Assembly (NCBI GenBank): GCA_016793465.1
Contig: JAEUJW010000072.1
Span: forward strand, 67,734-131,733
Direction of reading: 5' to 3'
DNA from: Myxococcales bacterium
Lineage (GTDB): Bacteria; Myxococcota; Polyangia; Nannocystales; Nannocystaceae
Length of the DNA: 64,000 bases
Shown here piece by piece: positions 16,673 to 25,547 of this stretch. The position numbers and the translations under genes are program-made. The notes beneath the pieces are model-generated. The model saw only the letters and a list, made by a program, of their open reading frames with translations, did no database searches and was not told where the DNA came from. Within the stretch, counting starts at the first letter, position 1. Each line of letters starts with the position of its first letter.

Positions 16673-18919
16673 ATGCCCACAGTCACCCGCTACACCTTCA
16701 CCGCCCGCGACGTCGCCGCCCCTCTCCACGTCCGCCGCGTCGACCTGCGCGAGCGCCTCTCGCAGCCCTACGCCCTCACCCTCGAGCTCCTCACCGCCGA
16801 CGCGGACCTCGACCCCGACGCCCTGCTCGGCGCCGCTTGCAAGCTGACGATCGCCCACAGCCCCGGCCCCGCGCGCGACGTGCACGGCCTCGTGCTCCGC
16901 GTCGAGACCCTCGACCACGACGAACACCTCCGCCACCTCCGCCTCGAGGTCGGCCCCGCCCTCGCCCTCCTGACCCACCGCGTCGACACCCGCCTGTGGC
17001 AGCACACCAGCGTGCCCGACATCGTCAAAGATGTCCTCGAGGACAGCCTGACCGCCCTCGGCCGCCGCCTCCGCCTCGACCTCTCCGCCTCCTACCCCCC
17101 GCGCGAGACCTGCACCCAGTACCGCGAGACCGACCTCGAGTTCGTCCAGCGCCTCCTCCACGAGGAGGGCATCGCCTTCACCTTCGACCACGACGACGAC
17201 GCCGAGGTCCTGGTGCTCGTCGACGCCAACGCGCGCTGCCCCGTCGTCGGCGCCCTCCCCTACGTCCCGCGCGGCGCCGACATCTCCGCCGACGAGAGCA
17301 TCGAGCGCCTCGACCCCGCCCGCGCCCTCGGCCCGACCACCCTCATACAGCGCGACTGGTCCCCCCTCGCCGCCGCCGAGGCCCCCTTCGACCACACCCG
17401 CCGCGGCCACGACCACCGCGGCCGCGAGCGGACGATCTTCGAACACGACGACCGCCGCACCGACCGCGACGACGGCGCCGTCCGGGCCCGCCGCAAGCTC
17501 GAGCAGCGCACCAGCCTCGCCGCCGCCGCCGCCGGCACCGGCACCGTGATCGCCCTCGCCCCCGGACGGCGCTTCGACCTCGAGTCTCACCCCGACGCCG
17601 CCCGCAACCGCCGCTGGCTCGTCCTCGAGGCCGCCCACCGCGGCGAGTCCCCCGACGCCGCCCGCCTCGCCGGCGAGGCTCCGAGCGCCCCTCCGTACCT
17701 CAACAGCTTCGTGTGCGTGCCCGACACCACCCCGCTGCGCCCGCCGCACGACCCGCGGCTCGCCCGCCCGCGCGTGCACGGCCCGCACACCGCCCTCGTC
17801 GTCGGCCCCGAGGGCGAGGAGATCCACACCGACGAGCACGGCCGCGTCCGCGTCCGCTTCCACTGGGACCGCAGCGACCGCAGCGGCGACGACTGCTCGT
17901 GCTGGGTCCCCGTCGCCCAGACCTGGGCCGGCGCCGGCTGGGGCGGCCTCGTGCTCCCGCGCATCGGCATGGAGGTCGTCGTCCAGTTCCTCGACGGCGA
18001 CCCCGATCGTCCGCTCGTCGTCGGCTGCGTCTACAACTCGCTCAACACTCCTCCATACGCCCTCCCCGACCACAAGACCCGCAGCACGCTCACCAGCGAG
18101 TCCACCCCCGGCGGCGGCCTCGCCAACCAGATCTCCCTCGAGGACGCCCGCGGCCGCGAGTCCCTGACCCTCCGCACCCGCCGCGACCTCCACACCCACG
18201 CCGGCCACGACCACACCGCCGACATCAAGAACAACCACACCATCACCGTCGGTCAGAACCTTCTCACCGACGTCGGCGCCAACAAGGTCACCACCGTGCT
18301 CGGCAACTGCGACCTCACCGTCGCCGACGGCGCCCTCACCACCACCGTCGCCACGGGCGGCCGCATCACCACCATCCAGAACGGCGACGCCACCAAGGTC
18401 GTCACCGGAAACAGCGAGCACCGCACCCTCCTCGGCGCCCACACCATATCCACGAAGGAGGCCTGCTGGCTGCGCTCGGAAAGCGCCGACATCAACCTCC
18501 AGGCCAAAAAAGGGGTGTGGGTCCGCGCCCAGCAGAGCGACATCGATCTCATCGCCGAAAAATCGGCCGAGCTCCGCGCCAGCACGGAGGAGCTCAAACT
18601 CCGCGGCGACACCAAGATCAGCCTCATGACAGGCAGTAAAGGCACAATCGAAGCCTACGCCGGCCAGGACATCTACATGGACGCCGGCACCGGCGACGTC
18701 CAGATCACCGCCGGCAACAACCTCTCGGTGAGAATCGAAGAAATGACCGAAATCCGCAGCAACAAGTTCGCTCTCTCCGCGCAGGAGAAGATCGAGCTGC
18801 GCGTCGGTGGGAGCTCGATCGTCCTCACATCGCAGGGCATCGAACTCAACGGGCCGGCCATCACGAGTACCGCAACCGGCCATCATATCCTACTCGGCGC
18901 CGTGATCCGTCTCAACTGA
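16673..18919 (+). CDS. vgrG: T6SS spike protein VgrG (TssI)
   Basis: A 748-residue spike protein. VgrG trimers cap the Hcp tube and carry effectors. The gp27-like hub occupies about residues 5-340, with VPDIVKDVLED and CTQYRETDLEFVQRLLHEEGI as its signature. The gp5-like OB fold follows from about 365 (EIHTDEHGRVRVRFHWD, GGLVLPRIGMEVVVQFLDGD). The C-terminal part is a beta-helix-like repeat region (HTITVGQN, LTVADGA, TTIQNGD). From about base 18470 onward the codon use and GC content fall, as in the next gene. No catalytic C-terminal extension is seen. The start ATG 16673 was chosen because MPTVTRYTF begins the conserved domain. The next gene follows after 10 bases. Confidence 0.9.
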   Translation: MPTVTRYTFTARDVAAPLHVRRVDLRERLSQPYALTLELLTADADLDPDALLGAACKLTIAHSPGPARDVHGLVLRVETLDHDEHLRHLRLEVGPALALLTHRVDTRLWQHTSVPDIVKDVLEDSLTALGRRLRLDLSASYPPRETCTQYRETDLEFVQRLLHEEGIAFTFDHDDDAEVLVLVDANARCPVVGALPYVPRGADISADESIERLDPARALGPTTLIQRDWSPLAAAEAPFDHTRRGHDHRGRERTIFEHDDRRTDRDDGAVRARRKLEQRTSLAAAAAGTGTVIALAPGRRFDLESHPDAARNRRWLVLEAAHRGESPDAARLAGEAPSAPPYLNSFVCVPDTTPLRPPHDPRLARPRVHGPHTALVVGPEGEEIHTDEHGRVRVRFHWDRSDRSGDDCSCWVPVAQTWAGAGWGGLVLPRIGMEVVVQFLDGDPDRPLVVGCVYNSLNTPPYALPDHKTRSTLTSESTPGGGLANQISLEDARGRESLTLRTRRDLHTHAGHDHTADIKNNHTITVGQNLLTDVGANKVTTVLGNCDLTVADGALTTTVATGGRITTIQNGDATKVVTGNSEHRTLLGAHTISTKEACWLRSESADINLQAKKGVWVRAQQSDIDLIAEKSAELRASTEELKLRGDTKISLMTGSKGTIEAYAGQDIYMDAGTGDVQITAGNNLSVRIEEMTEIRSNKFALSAQEKIELRVGGSSIVLTSQGIELNGPAITSTATGHHILLGAVIRLN

Positions 18920-18929
18920 AGACAATCTT

Positions 18930-19907
18930 ATGAGCGCCCAACGTCGACTTCGCGAACTCAAGACCCTCCTCACCCTCTTCCGTGATCACTGGAACCCGAG
19001 CGCCCTCGTGATCCGCTGTGCAGACGAGGAGACATTGTACGTGGTCCATACACTGGAGCAACTCGACGCCGAAAGTCCCTCCGATCGTATCGTGATCATT
19101 ACTGATCCTTTCTTGTCCACGGTAGATTACCTGGACAAACTCGATTCCCACGTCGCTAGCCCAGGTGCGAAACCAGATGAAAAAGACTCCGATGCAGCTG
19201 CACGGCTCCGTTGTTCAATTGAACGCCTGACCGCTGATCTCTCCACCGGCGATCATCGGCTAGTCCTCGCCTTGATCCCGACGTCCATCCATGACCCGGA
19301 GGGTTTCACCGTATTCTTAGAGTCCTTTCTACGAGAACCTCTATCTACCTCCCTACGCCTTGTCGTCCGGGATGATAGTTGTTGTCGGATCTTCGAGCTT
19401 GCTGCGGCATCGCGCCTCGAGGAGATTTCTGCTTTTCGCTTCCAGTTACCAGCAGCAGTGGTCACCGATACAGTGATGGCCACCGCTCGAAACCAGGCAT
19501 GTGAGCCGGAGGACCGGGCTCAAGCCATCCTCCAGTTGGCAACCATGGCATATGGCTACGGCGATCATGAAACCGCACTGAAATTAAGCGAGTACGCCAG
19601 CAAACTTTCCGACACTCCGGCGCTTGTGGCTTACAAGCTTGCACTCCAAGCCGACATTTTCCACGCCACTGGACAATTTGATGAGGCCGTCGTTAGTGCC
19701 TGTCGCGGATTGCGGCTCGCGGCAGAGGGAGGCACCGCGCCGCTGATCTATAACATCGCCATGCGACTGGGAGCAATCTGCAGCGATCTTGTCCAGATCC
19801 CCGAAGCTGTGGCTTGTTTCAGACTCGCAGAGAGATATACCCATAGTTACGAAGCACAAGAGTTTGCTCGTCAGCAAATCGACGCGCTCAAAGAGGTCAC
19901 ATGCTGA
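18930..19907 (+). CDS. TPR-type protein between vgrG and PAAR-Rhs (candidate spike adaptor)
   Basis: A 325-residue soluble protein with no recognised catalytic motif. The first half is mixed alpha/beta (LVIRCADEETLYVVHTLEQL, RIVIITDPF), loosely like a nucleotide-sensing fold but without a P-loop. The second half has three helix pairs of TPR type (DRAQAILQLATMAYGYGDHE onward). It sits exactly where T6SS effector-loading adaptors (the DUF4123, DUF1795 or DUF2169 types) are found and overlaps the PAAR-Rhs gene by 7 bases, so loading of that effector is a reasonable inference. It resembles none of those families by eye. GC content is clearly lower than the neighbours, suggesting import. Confidence 0.55.
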   Translation: MSAQRRLRELKTLLTLFRDHWNPSALVIRCADEETLYVVHTLEQLDAESPSDRIVIITDPFLSTVDYLDKLDSHVASPGAKPDEKDSDAAARLRCSIERLTADLSTGDHRLVLALIPTSIHDPEGFTVFLESFLREPLSTSLRLVVRDDSCCRIFELAAASRLEEISAFRFQLPAAVVTDTVMATARNQACEPEDRAQAILQLATMAYGYGDHETALKLSEYASKLSDTPALVAYKLALQADIFHATGQFDEAVVSACRGLRLAAEGGTAPLIYNIAMRLGAICSDLVQIPEAVACFRLAERYTHSYEAQEFARQQIDALKEVTC

Positions 19908-22900
19908 TCACTACTTCTGACGGCTCTCAGCCGGATGCCCCAACGACCCATGAACCAAACCTCGGCTCCATACAGCATCTCGCTGCAGGACTCCATGGAG
20001 AATGGAACCGTAGGATGCAACGAGTCCTTGAGCCGAATTCCGCGCTCGAACACAGACGACGCATGGACGAGACTCCTCTCGGCACGTTCAAACGCAAAAT
20101 CGGAGCGCCCGTGGCCGCCGGGAAGTGGTCCTTGGACGCAATCGACAGTACCATCGCGTACGTTACAAACACACTTATACCTTCCTTGGGAAGCTCCAAA
20201 CCGGCTGCCGCACTCTGCACACTTCATGTCGGCACCCTCCACACCCACCCGCACCCGCCAGCCAATCCCTTACCGCTACCGAGCCTCGGACCGGTCATGC
20301 TCGGCGGCTGTGCCTCCGTTCTGATACATGGGAGACCAGCAGCTCGGGCTGGAGATTTAGGGCTTTCTGTGTCCTGTGGAACAGCGATGCCACCTTTTCA
20401 AATCGTCGAGGGGTCCAGCAATGTGCTCATCCTGAGCAGCAAGGCGGCACGGCAAGGGTGCATGACGGTACATTGCCAACGCCCGGATCCCGGAATGAAG
20501 ACGCTCATCGCTAGAGGCGTTCAAAGTGGAAAAATCTTCGGTTCGATCGCGGCGCGACAGAGTGCTCGTAAGGACGCCATCGACGCTGAAGAAGCGGCCC
20601 TGGAGACCACCACCCCTAGTGAGGCTGCATCCTTGCTCGCAGAAGCTGAAGGCCATGCATTGGCGGCCAAGACCCATACGGAACAGGCCGCTCGCAATGC
20701 AGCAGCAATGGCCTTCCAACAATTGGCTGGTCTGGATCCAGGCAAACCTCCTTGCGTGGGTGCACTCATTACATTTCAGAATAACGTCCTCATCGGTGGG
20801 ATAACACTACCGGGAACCGCCCAAGCGCCTTCCCTCGCCAAGAGACTCATCCCGACGATCCGCGCGCACAACCGAAGCCTACAGGCAGCATGGATCCTCG
20901 CTACCCGACATAAGGGCCGTTTCAGCAACCGTCTCCCCAATTTCCTCCGCCGCTTCACCGGTCACCCCGTCGACGTCGTCGCCGGTCGGTTCGTGCTCGA
21001 CGCCGTCGACGCCGAGCTCCCCGGCGCCCTCCCGCTCCGTATCACTCGCTTCTACAGCTCGACCTGGGGCAGCCGCCCCTCGCCGTTCGGCCACGGCTGG
21101 TCGCACAGCCTCGACGAGGCCGTCTGGCGCGAGCCCGGCCAGCTGGTCTACCGCGCCCACGACGGCCGCGAGCTCGAGCTCCCGCTCCCCGAAGATTCAA
21201 TCCGAGAGATCTTCCACCCGCTCGAGCGCCTCACCATTCGCCCGCTCCCCGGCGACGGCTGGCAGATCGAGGACCACACCGGCATCCTCCGCGACTTCCA
21301 CCCGCTCGCGCGTGAAGCCCCCGCGCGCCTATTGAAAATTCACGACCACAGCGGCCGGCGCATCGACCTCGAATACGCAGATGACCGCCTCGTACGCGCC
21401 CACACCCCCGACGGCCGCGAGATCTTTTTTAATTATCACCCGAGCGGCCACATCGCCCGCATCGACCTTCCCGATCCCGACACCGACGGCCTCGTCGCCC
21501 ACGCGCATTACACCTACGAGGGCGACGACCTCGTCGCCATCACCGACGCCCTCGGCCACGTCACCCGCTACCGCCACGACAACCACCGCATCGTCGAGGA
21601 GACCCTGCCCGACGGCCTGCGCTTCCACTTCGACTACGACGGCCCCGACACCGACGCCGCCTGCACGCGCACCCGCGGCGACGGCGGCATCATCGACCAC
21701 ACCCTCCTCTACGACCGCGCGCGCCGCACCACGATGGTCACCAACGCCTGCAAGGAGATCTCCGTCGTCCGCTACGGCCCCCACGGCGAGCCCACCAGCG
21801 TCACCGACGCCCGCGGCGCCACCACCACCCACGAATACGACGAGCACCTGCGCCGCACCGCCGTCCACGCGCCGCTGGGCCGCACCACCCGCCACACCTA
21901 CGACGACCGCGGCAACCTCACCCGTACGATCCACCCCGACGGCGCCACCGTCACCGTCGAATACGAGCGCGACCTGCCCGTCGCCGCCACCGACCCCGCG
22001 GGCGGCCGCTGGCGCTGGTCCTATGATTCACAGCGCCGCCTCACCCGCCGCACCGACCCGCTCGGCCGCACCACCACCTATCACCACGACGCCAACACCA
22101 CCAGCGTCACCCACCCCGACGGCCGCCGCGACACCCACACCTTCAACAAGTTCGGCCTGCTCCTCCGCCTCGAATACGCCGACGGCCGCACGCTCGAGCA
22201 CACCTATGATCGCCGCGGTCGGAAGATCCACACCGTCCACACCGACGGCACCCACGAGTCGTTCTCCTACGACCTCCTCGGCCGCCTCACCCGCCACGTC
22301 CTCCCCGACGGCGACGCCCGCAATTACAGCTACGACGCCCTCGGCAACCTCGTGCGCCGCTGCGACGCCCGCACCGACCTCCGCTGCACGTACACCGGCC
22401 TGCGCTGGCTCGCCAGCTGCGGCGACGCCAACGCCGCCCCTTACACCGTCGAGCGCGACCTCGAAGGCCGCGTCCTGCGCATCGCCGACGCCAGCGGCAC
22501 CCTCTTCCACGGCGAGCGCGACGCCGCCGGCGCCCTGCGCAGGCTCACCGACGCCCGCGGCGCCCGCCGCCTGACCCGCGACCTCGCCGGCCGCGTCACC
22601 GCGATCGCGTCACCGAGCGGCACCACGCGCTACACCCACGACCTCGCCGACCGCGTCACCGACATCCACACCAGCGCTCACCACGACAGCTTCACCTACC
22701 GCCCCGACGGTCACCTGCTCACCGCGATCCGCCGCACCGGCGACGCCACGATCACCACCCGCCGCGAGCTCGACGCCTGCGGCCGCCTGCTCCGCGAGTG
22801 GCAGGACGACCACTGGATCGCCCTCACCCTCGACGTCCACGATCGCATCACCCACCTCCGCAGCTCCCGCGGCGCCGACGTTCGTTTCCACCACGACCAC

Positions 22901-23650
22901 GCGCACCACGGCCCGACCCGCATCACCGCGGGCACCTGGTCCCTCACGCTCGAGCGCGACCGCCACGGCCGCGAGCACACCCGCCAGCTCCCCGGCGGCG
23001 TCACGGCCTGGTGGCACCGCGACGCCGCCGGCCGCCCCGTCGAGCACGGCGTCACCGGCAGCCGCCCCCCGCAGATCCACCGCCACCGCCGCTACGTCTG
23101 GAACCACGACCGCCTGGTCCACGACCTCGACCTCACCACCCGCCCCCGCGCCCGCATCCCCAGCACCCCGGCCTCGATCATCGAACCTGCCTCTTCAGAC
23201 AGCCAAACATTCGACGCCCTCGGCCGCTGCATCGCCCTCGGCGACACCCGCTGGCAGTGGCACGGCCCCCACCTCCTCCACACAATTTTTAGTAATGATC
23301 AGGATCACACCTCCGCCATCACCTGGATCGCCGCATACTCGGCCCCGGCCGCCCCCGCGGAGATCCCCGGCGCCGCCGAGCTCCCGACGCTCGTCCACAC
23401 GCCCGCGCACCGCCACCGCGCCGACGAGCCGATCGCCCGCCTGACCGCGACGCTCCGCCACACCGTCGTCACCGATCCGTCCGGCACCACCCTCGCGTTC
23501 GACGAGCAGGGCGCCCCCGTCAACCCCCTCCTCGAGCTCCCGGCCGCTTCACCTCACCTGGACCTGTTCGGCCGACCCTCCGACGATAGCCCCGCCCTCG
23601 CCCTCCTCACCGCCGAGCTCGCCCCCGAGCTCGCCGCCATCACGCGCTGA
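19901..23650 (+). CDS. PAAR-domain Rhs/YD-repeat protein, no toxin tip seen
   Basis: A 1249-residue spike-tip protein. Residues about 105-190 form a PAAR domain (LPSLGPVMLGGCASVLIHG, RPAARAGDLGLSVSCGTA, EGSSNVLI) that would sharpen the VgrG spike. Residues about 360-1150 are Rhs/YD repeats, starting PVDVVAGRFVLDAVDAELPG, with many Y-D-x-x-G-x-L units that form an encapsulating shell. The usual end of the Rhs core (the D-P-x-G-L-x-G-G motif) and a variable toxin domain are absent. The protein stops at LAPELAAITR shortly after a degenerate LDLFGRPSDD. It may be truncated, or act as a carrier. Base composition changes sharply near 20950, within the gene: lower GC before, typical GC after. Confidence 0.82.
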   Translation: MLITTSDGSQPDAPTTHEPNLGSIQHLAAGLHGEWNRRMQRVLEPNSALEHRRRMDETPLGTFKRKIGAPVAAGKWSLDAIDSTIAYVTNTLIPSLGSSKPAAALCTLHVGTLHTHPHPPANPLPLPSLGPVMLGGCASVLIHGRPAARAGDLGLSVSCGTAMPPFQIVEGSSNVLILSSKAARQGCMTVHCQRPDPGMKTLIARGVQSGKIFGSIAARQSARKDAIDAEEAALETTTPSEAASLLAEAEGHALAAKTHTEQAARNAAAMAFQQLAGLDPGKPPCVGALITFQNNVLIGGITLPGTAQAPSLAKRLIPTIRAHNRSLQAAWILATRHKGRFSNRLPNFLRRFTGHPVDVVAGRFVLDAVDAELPGALPLRITRFYSSTWGSRPSPFGHGWSHSLDEAVWREPGQLVYRAHDGRELELPLPEDSIREIFHPLERLTIRPLPGDGWQIEDHTGILRDFHPLAREAPARLLKIHDHSGRRIDLEYADDRLVRAHTPDGREIFFNYHPSGHIARIDLPDPDTDGLVAHAHYTYEGDDLVAITDALGHVTRYRHDNHRIVEETLPDGLRFHFDYDGPDTDAACTRTRGDGGIIDHTLLYDRARRTTMVTNACKEISVVRYGPHGEPTSVTDARGATTTHEYDEHLRRTAVHAPLGRTTRHTYDDRGNLTRTIHPDGATVTVEYERDLPVAATDPAGGRWRWSYDSQRRLTRRTDPLGRTTTYHHDANTTSVTHPDGRRDTHTFNKFGLLLRLEYADGRTLEHTYDRRGRKIHTVHTDGTHESFSYDLLGRLTRHVLPDGDARNYSYDALGNLVRRCDARTDLRCTYTGLRWLASCGDANAAPYTVERDLEGRVLRIADASGTLFHGERDAAGALRRLTDARGARRLTRDLAGRVTAIASPSGTTRYTHDLADRVTDIHTSAHHDSFTYRPDGHLLTAIRRTGDATITTRRELDACGRLLREWQDDHWIALTLDVHDRITHLRSSRGADVRFHHDHAHHGPTRITAGTWSLTLERDRHGREHTRQLPGGVTAWWHRDAAGRPVEHGVTGSRPPQIHRHRRYVWNHDRLVHDLDLTTRPRARIPSTPASIIEPASSDSQTFDALGRCIALGDTRWQWHGPHLLHTIFSNDQDHTSAITWIAAYSAPAAPAEIPGAAELPTLVHTPAHRHRADEPIARLTATLRHTVVTDPSGTTLAFDEQGAPVNPLLELPAASPHLDLFGRPSDDSPALALLTAELAPELAAITR

Positions 23651-23740
23651 CGTCATCCACGCCCGACGCCTGCGATCATTCACCGGGATCGACGACCGAC
23701 CGCGGGCGTCGTCACCACTCGAATGCTAGATTGCCCCGCA

Positions 23741-24214
23741 ATGCCCACCGAGCGCGAAATGAAGGTCTATCGCGGGTCCGTCCACGCTGGCGGCTTATGG
23801 TGGTTCGCCCTCGCCGTCGGCACGGCGATGGCCATCGTATCCTGTCTCGAGGGCCGGCTCGCCGCCGGGCTCTTCGTGTTCTGCGCGTGCGGGCTGGTGA
23901 CCCTCCTGCCGCTGTCGCGGGCGCTCCAGTCGCTCGTGCTGCACGACAACGGCATCGTGTGGAGCGGGCTCTTTCGGCGGCGGGCCATCCTGCGCGACCG
24001 GATCCACGGCGCGAGGATCGAAGTCTACGACAATCGAATCGCCTCGGGTCTGGACCTGTTCGTCGTCCTGTCGCACGGCAAGGAGATCCGCCTGCGGGGT
24101 CTGGCCGACGCCGACGAGGCCGCCCAGGAGATCGTCGCCCGCTACGCCATGCCGGTGACGGACGGCGGCTCCCCGTTCCCCCCGGTTTCGTCGGTCTACG
24201 GCCCACGCGCATGA
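23741..24214 (+). CDS. Small membrane protein with PH-like tail downstream of Rhs
   Basis: A 157-residue protein with two hydrophobic helices near residues 18-34 and 41-57. A cytosolic strand-rich tail follows (LVLHDNGIVWSGLFRRRAIL, GKEIRLRGLADADEAAQEIV), resembling small bacterial PH-like membrane proteins. Its place just after the Rhs gene is where a T6SS immunity gene normally sits, but the Rhs gene lacks a clear toxin, so the role is open. The likely start is ATG 23741. A TAGATT box (23727-23732) stands 8 bases before it, suggesting its own near-leaderless promoter. It converges on hcp across a strong hairpin. Confidence 0.5.
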   Translation: MPTEREMKVYRGSVHAGGLWWFALAVGTAMAIVSCLEGRLAAGLFVFCACGLVTLLPLSRALQSLVLHDNGIVWSGLFRRRAILRDRIHGARIEVYDNRIASGLDLFVVLSHGKEIRLRGLADADEAAQEIVARYAMPVTDGGSPFPPVSSVYGPRA

Positions 24215-24269
24215 CCGAGCGCGCGCCGCGGCGACGCGGGGGCCGTGCACGACGACGGACGAACAACAG

Positions 24270-24297
24270 GACGGGCGCGCCTCCCGGCGCGCCCGTC
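24270..24297. terminator. Bidirectional hairpin between convergent genes
   Basis: GACGGGCGCGCC (24270-24281) and GGCGCGCCCGTC (24286-24297) form a perfect 12-bp stem with a 4-base loop, between the convergent membrane-protein gene and hcp. T-richness beyond the stem is weak on both strands, so it may act as an attenuator-type stop or mRNA 3' stabiliser. Confidence 0.6.
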
Positions 24298-24320
24298 CGC
24301 TCAATCACACGCTCCCTGGA

Positions 24321-24818
24321 TCACGCCGCCTCGGACGTGCTCCAGCTGTCGACGTACTCCGCGCCGCTCGGCTCGTAGATCCACTTGATCGTGTGATACA
24401 CGAAGCGCACCGTCTCGAGCGGCGGGGTGGTGGCCGCGGCCGGGTCGATCGCGGACGCCGAGTGGCGCTCGATCGAGTCGACACGCCCGTCGCTGATGGT
24501 GATCGTGAAGAACTGCTCCGTCGTGCCGTCGCCGGTCGGGCTCGGGCGGTAGAAGCGGAACACGCCCTCGATCTTCTCGTTCTTGCACAGCGCCTTGGCC
24601 AGCAGCGGCGAGCTCGAGTCGATGCGCTTGACGATCTCCAGCGGCTCGTGCACGCGCCGGCCGACCGGTGCCCGCGTGCCCAGCTCCCGCGCCGTACGCA
24701 CGCGGTCCTTGAACTCGAGGCATTCGATGGTCTTGTCGCGGTCGAGGTCGTGCTGGGTGCTCTCGCCTTCGATCGGGTTACCGTTGGACTTCAGTGACAG
24801 ATGGATGGTCTCAGCCAT
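24321..24818 (-). CDS. hcp: T6SS tube protein Hcp (TssD)
   Basis: A 165-residue Hcp. Hexameric rings stack into the T6SS inner tube and are secreted. Family marks are MAETIHLSLKSNGNPIEGES at the start, then RRVHEPLEIVKRIDSSSPLL, a RFYRPSPTGDGTTEQFFTI block, and the terminal VYHTIKWIYEPSGAEYVDSW. It is transcribed opposite to tssBC from a 194-base divergent region that contains the TGTAATGGCCATTACA palindrome and, in its own leader, an ACGCGCC/GGCGCGT hairpin (24851-24871). ATG at 24818 gives the standard Hcp N-terminus. An upstream in-frame start at 24875 would add a non-homologous extension. Confidence 0.9.
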   Translation of the reverse strand: MAETIHLSLKSNGNPIEGESTQHDLDRDKTIECLEFKDRVRTARELGTRAPVGRRVHEPLEIVKRIDSSSPLLAKALCKNEKIEGVFRFYRPSPTGDGTTEQFFTITISDGRVDSIERHSASAIDPAAATTPPLETVRFVYHTIKWIYEPSGAEYVDSWSTSEAA

Positions 24819-24899
24819 GCCGTCACCGTAGCAACCACAATGTTCGAAGCACGCGCCTCCTCGCGGCGCGTACAAGCGTCAGCTCACCACACCAATATA

Positions 24900-24915
24900 T
24901 GTAATGGCCATTACA
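24900..24915. promoter_or_regulatory. Palindromic operator between hcp and tssB
   Basis: TGTAATGGCCATTACA is a perfect 16-bp palindrome. On the minus strand it is followed by TATATTGG (towards hcp) and on the plus strand by CATTCTGG (towards tssB). Both are placed like -10 boxes, with the palindrome filling the spacer/-35 zone. A near copy lies at 2016-2031 before tssE. Control by one dimeric regulator is inferred. Confidence 0.6.
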
Positions 24916-25012
24916 CATTCTGGCGCCGCCGTTCTCCTGCCGAAGCTACTTTCGACGTCCGCCGCCATATTCGCCTGGACAGCCCATATCCCGCGGACCA
25001 TACCAACCGCCT

Positions 25013-25510
25013 ATGCCCGTGAACGCTGGATCCGTCGCTCCCAAGGAGCGCGTCAACATCACCTATCGCCCGGCCGCCGACGGCGCCCAGGAGGAGGTCG
25101 AGCTCCCCTTCAAGATCCTCGTGCTCGGCGACCTCACCGGTCGCCCCGACGAGCGCCCGCTCGAGGAGCGCGACCCGGTCAGCATCGACAAGGACTCGTT
25201 CGACAAGGTGATGGCCGCGCAGTCGCTGTCCGCCGACATCAGCGTCGCCGACGGCCTGTCCGGCGACCCCAGGGCCGAGCTCGCCGTGTCCCTGCGCTTC
25301 GAGGGCCTCGCCGACTTCCGCCCCGAGAACATCGCCGCCCAGGTCCCCGAGCTGCGCCGCCTGCTCGAGCTGCGCGCCGCGCTCGTCGCCCTGAAGGGCC
25401 CCATCGTCAACGTCCCCGGGTTCGTCCGCAAGATGCGCGAACTCTTGAAGGACCCCGAGCAGCGCGCCCGCCTGCTGCGCGAGCTCGAGATCTCCGACCC
25501 CCAGCCCTGA
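25013..25510 (+). CDS. tssB: T6SS sheath small subunit TssB
   Basis: A 165-residue TssB (VipA/ImpB). TssB pairs with TssC to build the contractile sheath. The match is strong along its length: ERVNITYRP near residue 12, PFKILVLGDLTGRPDERPLEE, then RFEGLADFRPENIAAQVPEL and the C-terminal ELRRLLELRAALVALKGPI-type helix. Residues after about 125 form the helix that is surface-exposed and recognised by ClpV in other systems. The ATG at 25013 follows a leader with the shared T6SS palindrome 100 bases upstream. tssC begins 37 bases downstream. Confidence 0.92.
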   Translation: MPVNAGSVAPKERVNITYRPAADGAQEEVELPFKILVLGDLTGRPDERPLEERDPVSIDKDSFDKVMAAQSLSADISVADGLSGDPRAELAVSLRFEGLADFRPENIAAQVPELRRLLELRAALVALKGPIVNVPGFVRKMRELLKDPEQRARLLRELEISDPQP

Positions 25511-25547
25511 GCGCTGTCCCCTCCCTCCACCCGCTCCCAGGACGATC

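Noticed and set aside
13555..18639. A 1694-codon open frame on the plus strand across tssM, the second tssC and vgrG
   Set aside because: Its product is almost only Arg, Pro, His and Ala, as expected of an out-of-frame reading of GC-rich codons. It overlaps three well-supported genes.
16412..18886. An 824-codon minus-strand open frame opposite vgrG
   Set aside because: It is Gly/Val/Glu/Ala-rich with no domain, and is an antisense shadow of vgrG.
24819..24875. Extended Hcp start
   Set aside because: Hcp proteins begin at the MAETIHLSL block. The extension reads through a leader hairpin.
24916..24945. Sigma-54 promoter before tssB
   Set aside because: TGGC is present, but the required GC at the -12 position is CT, and the tssE site has no match.
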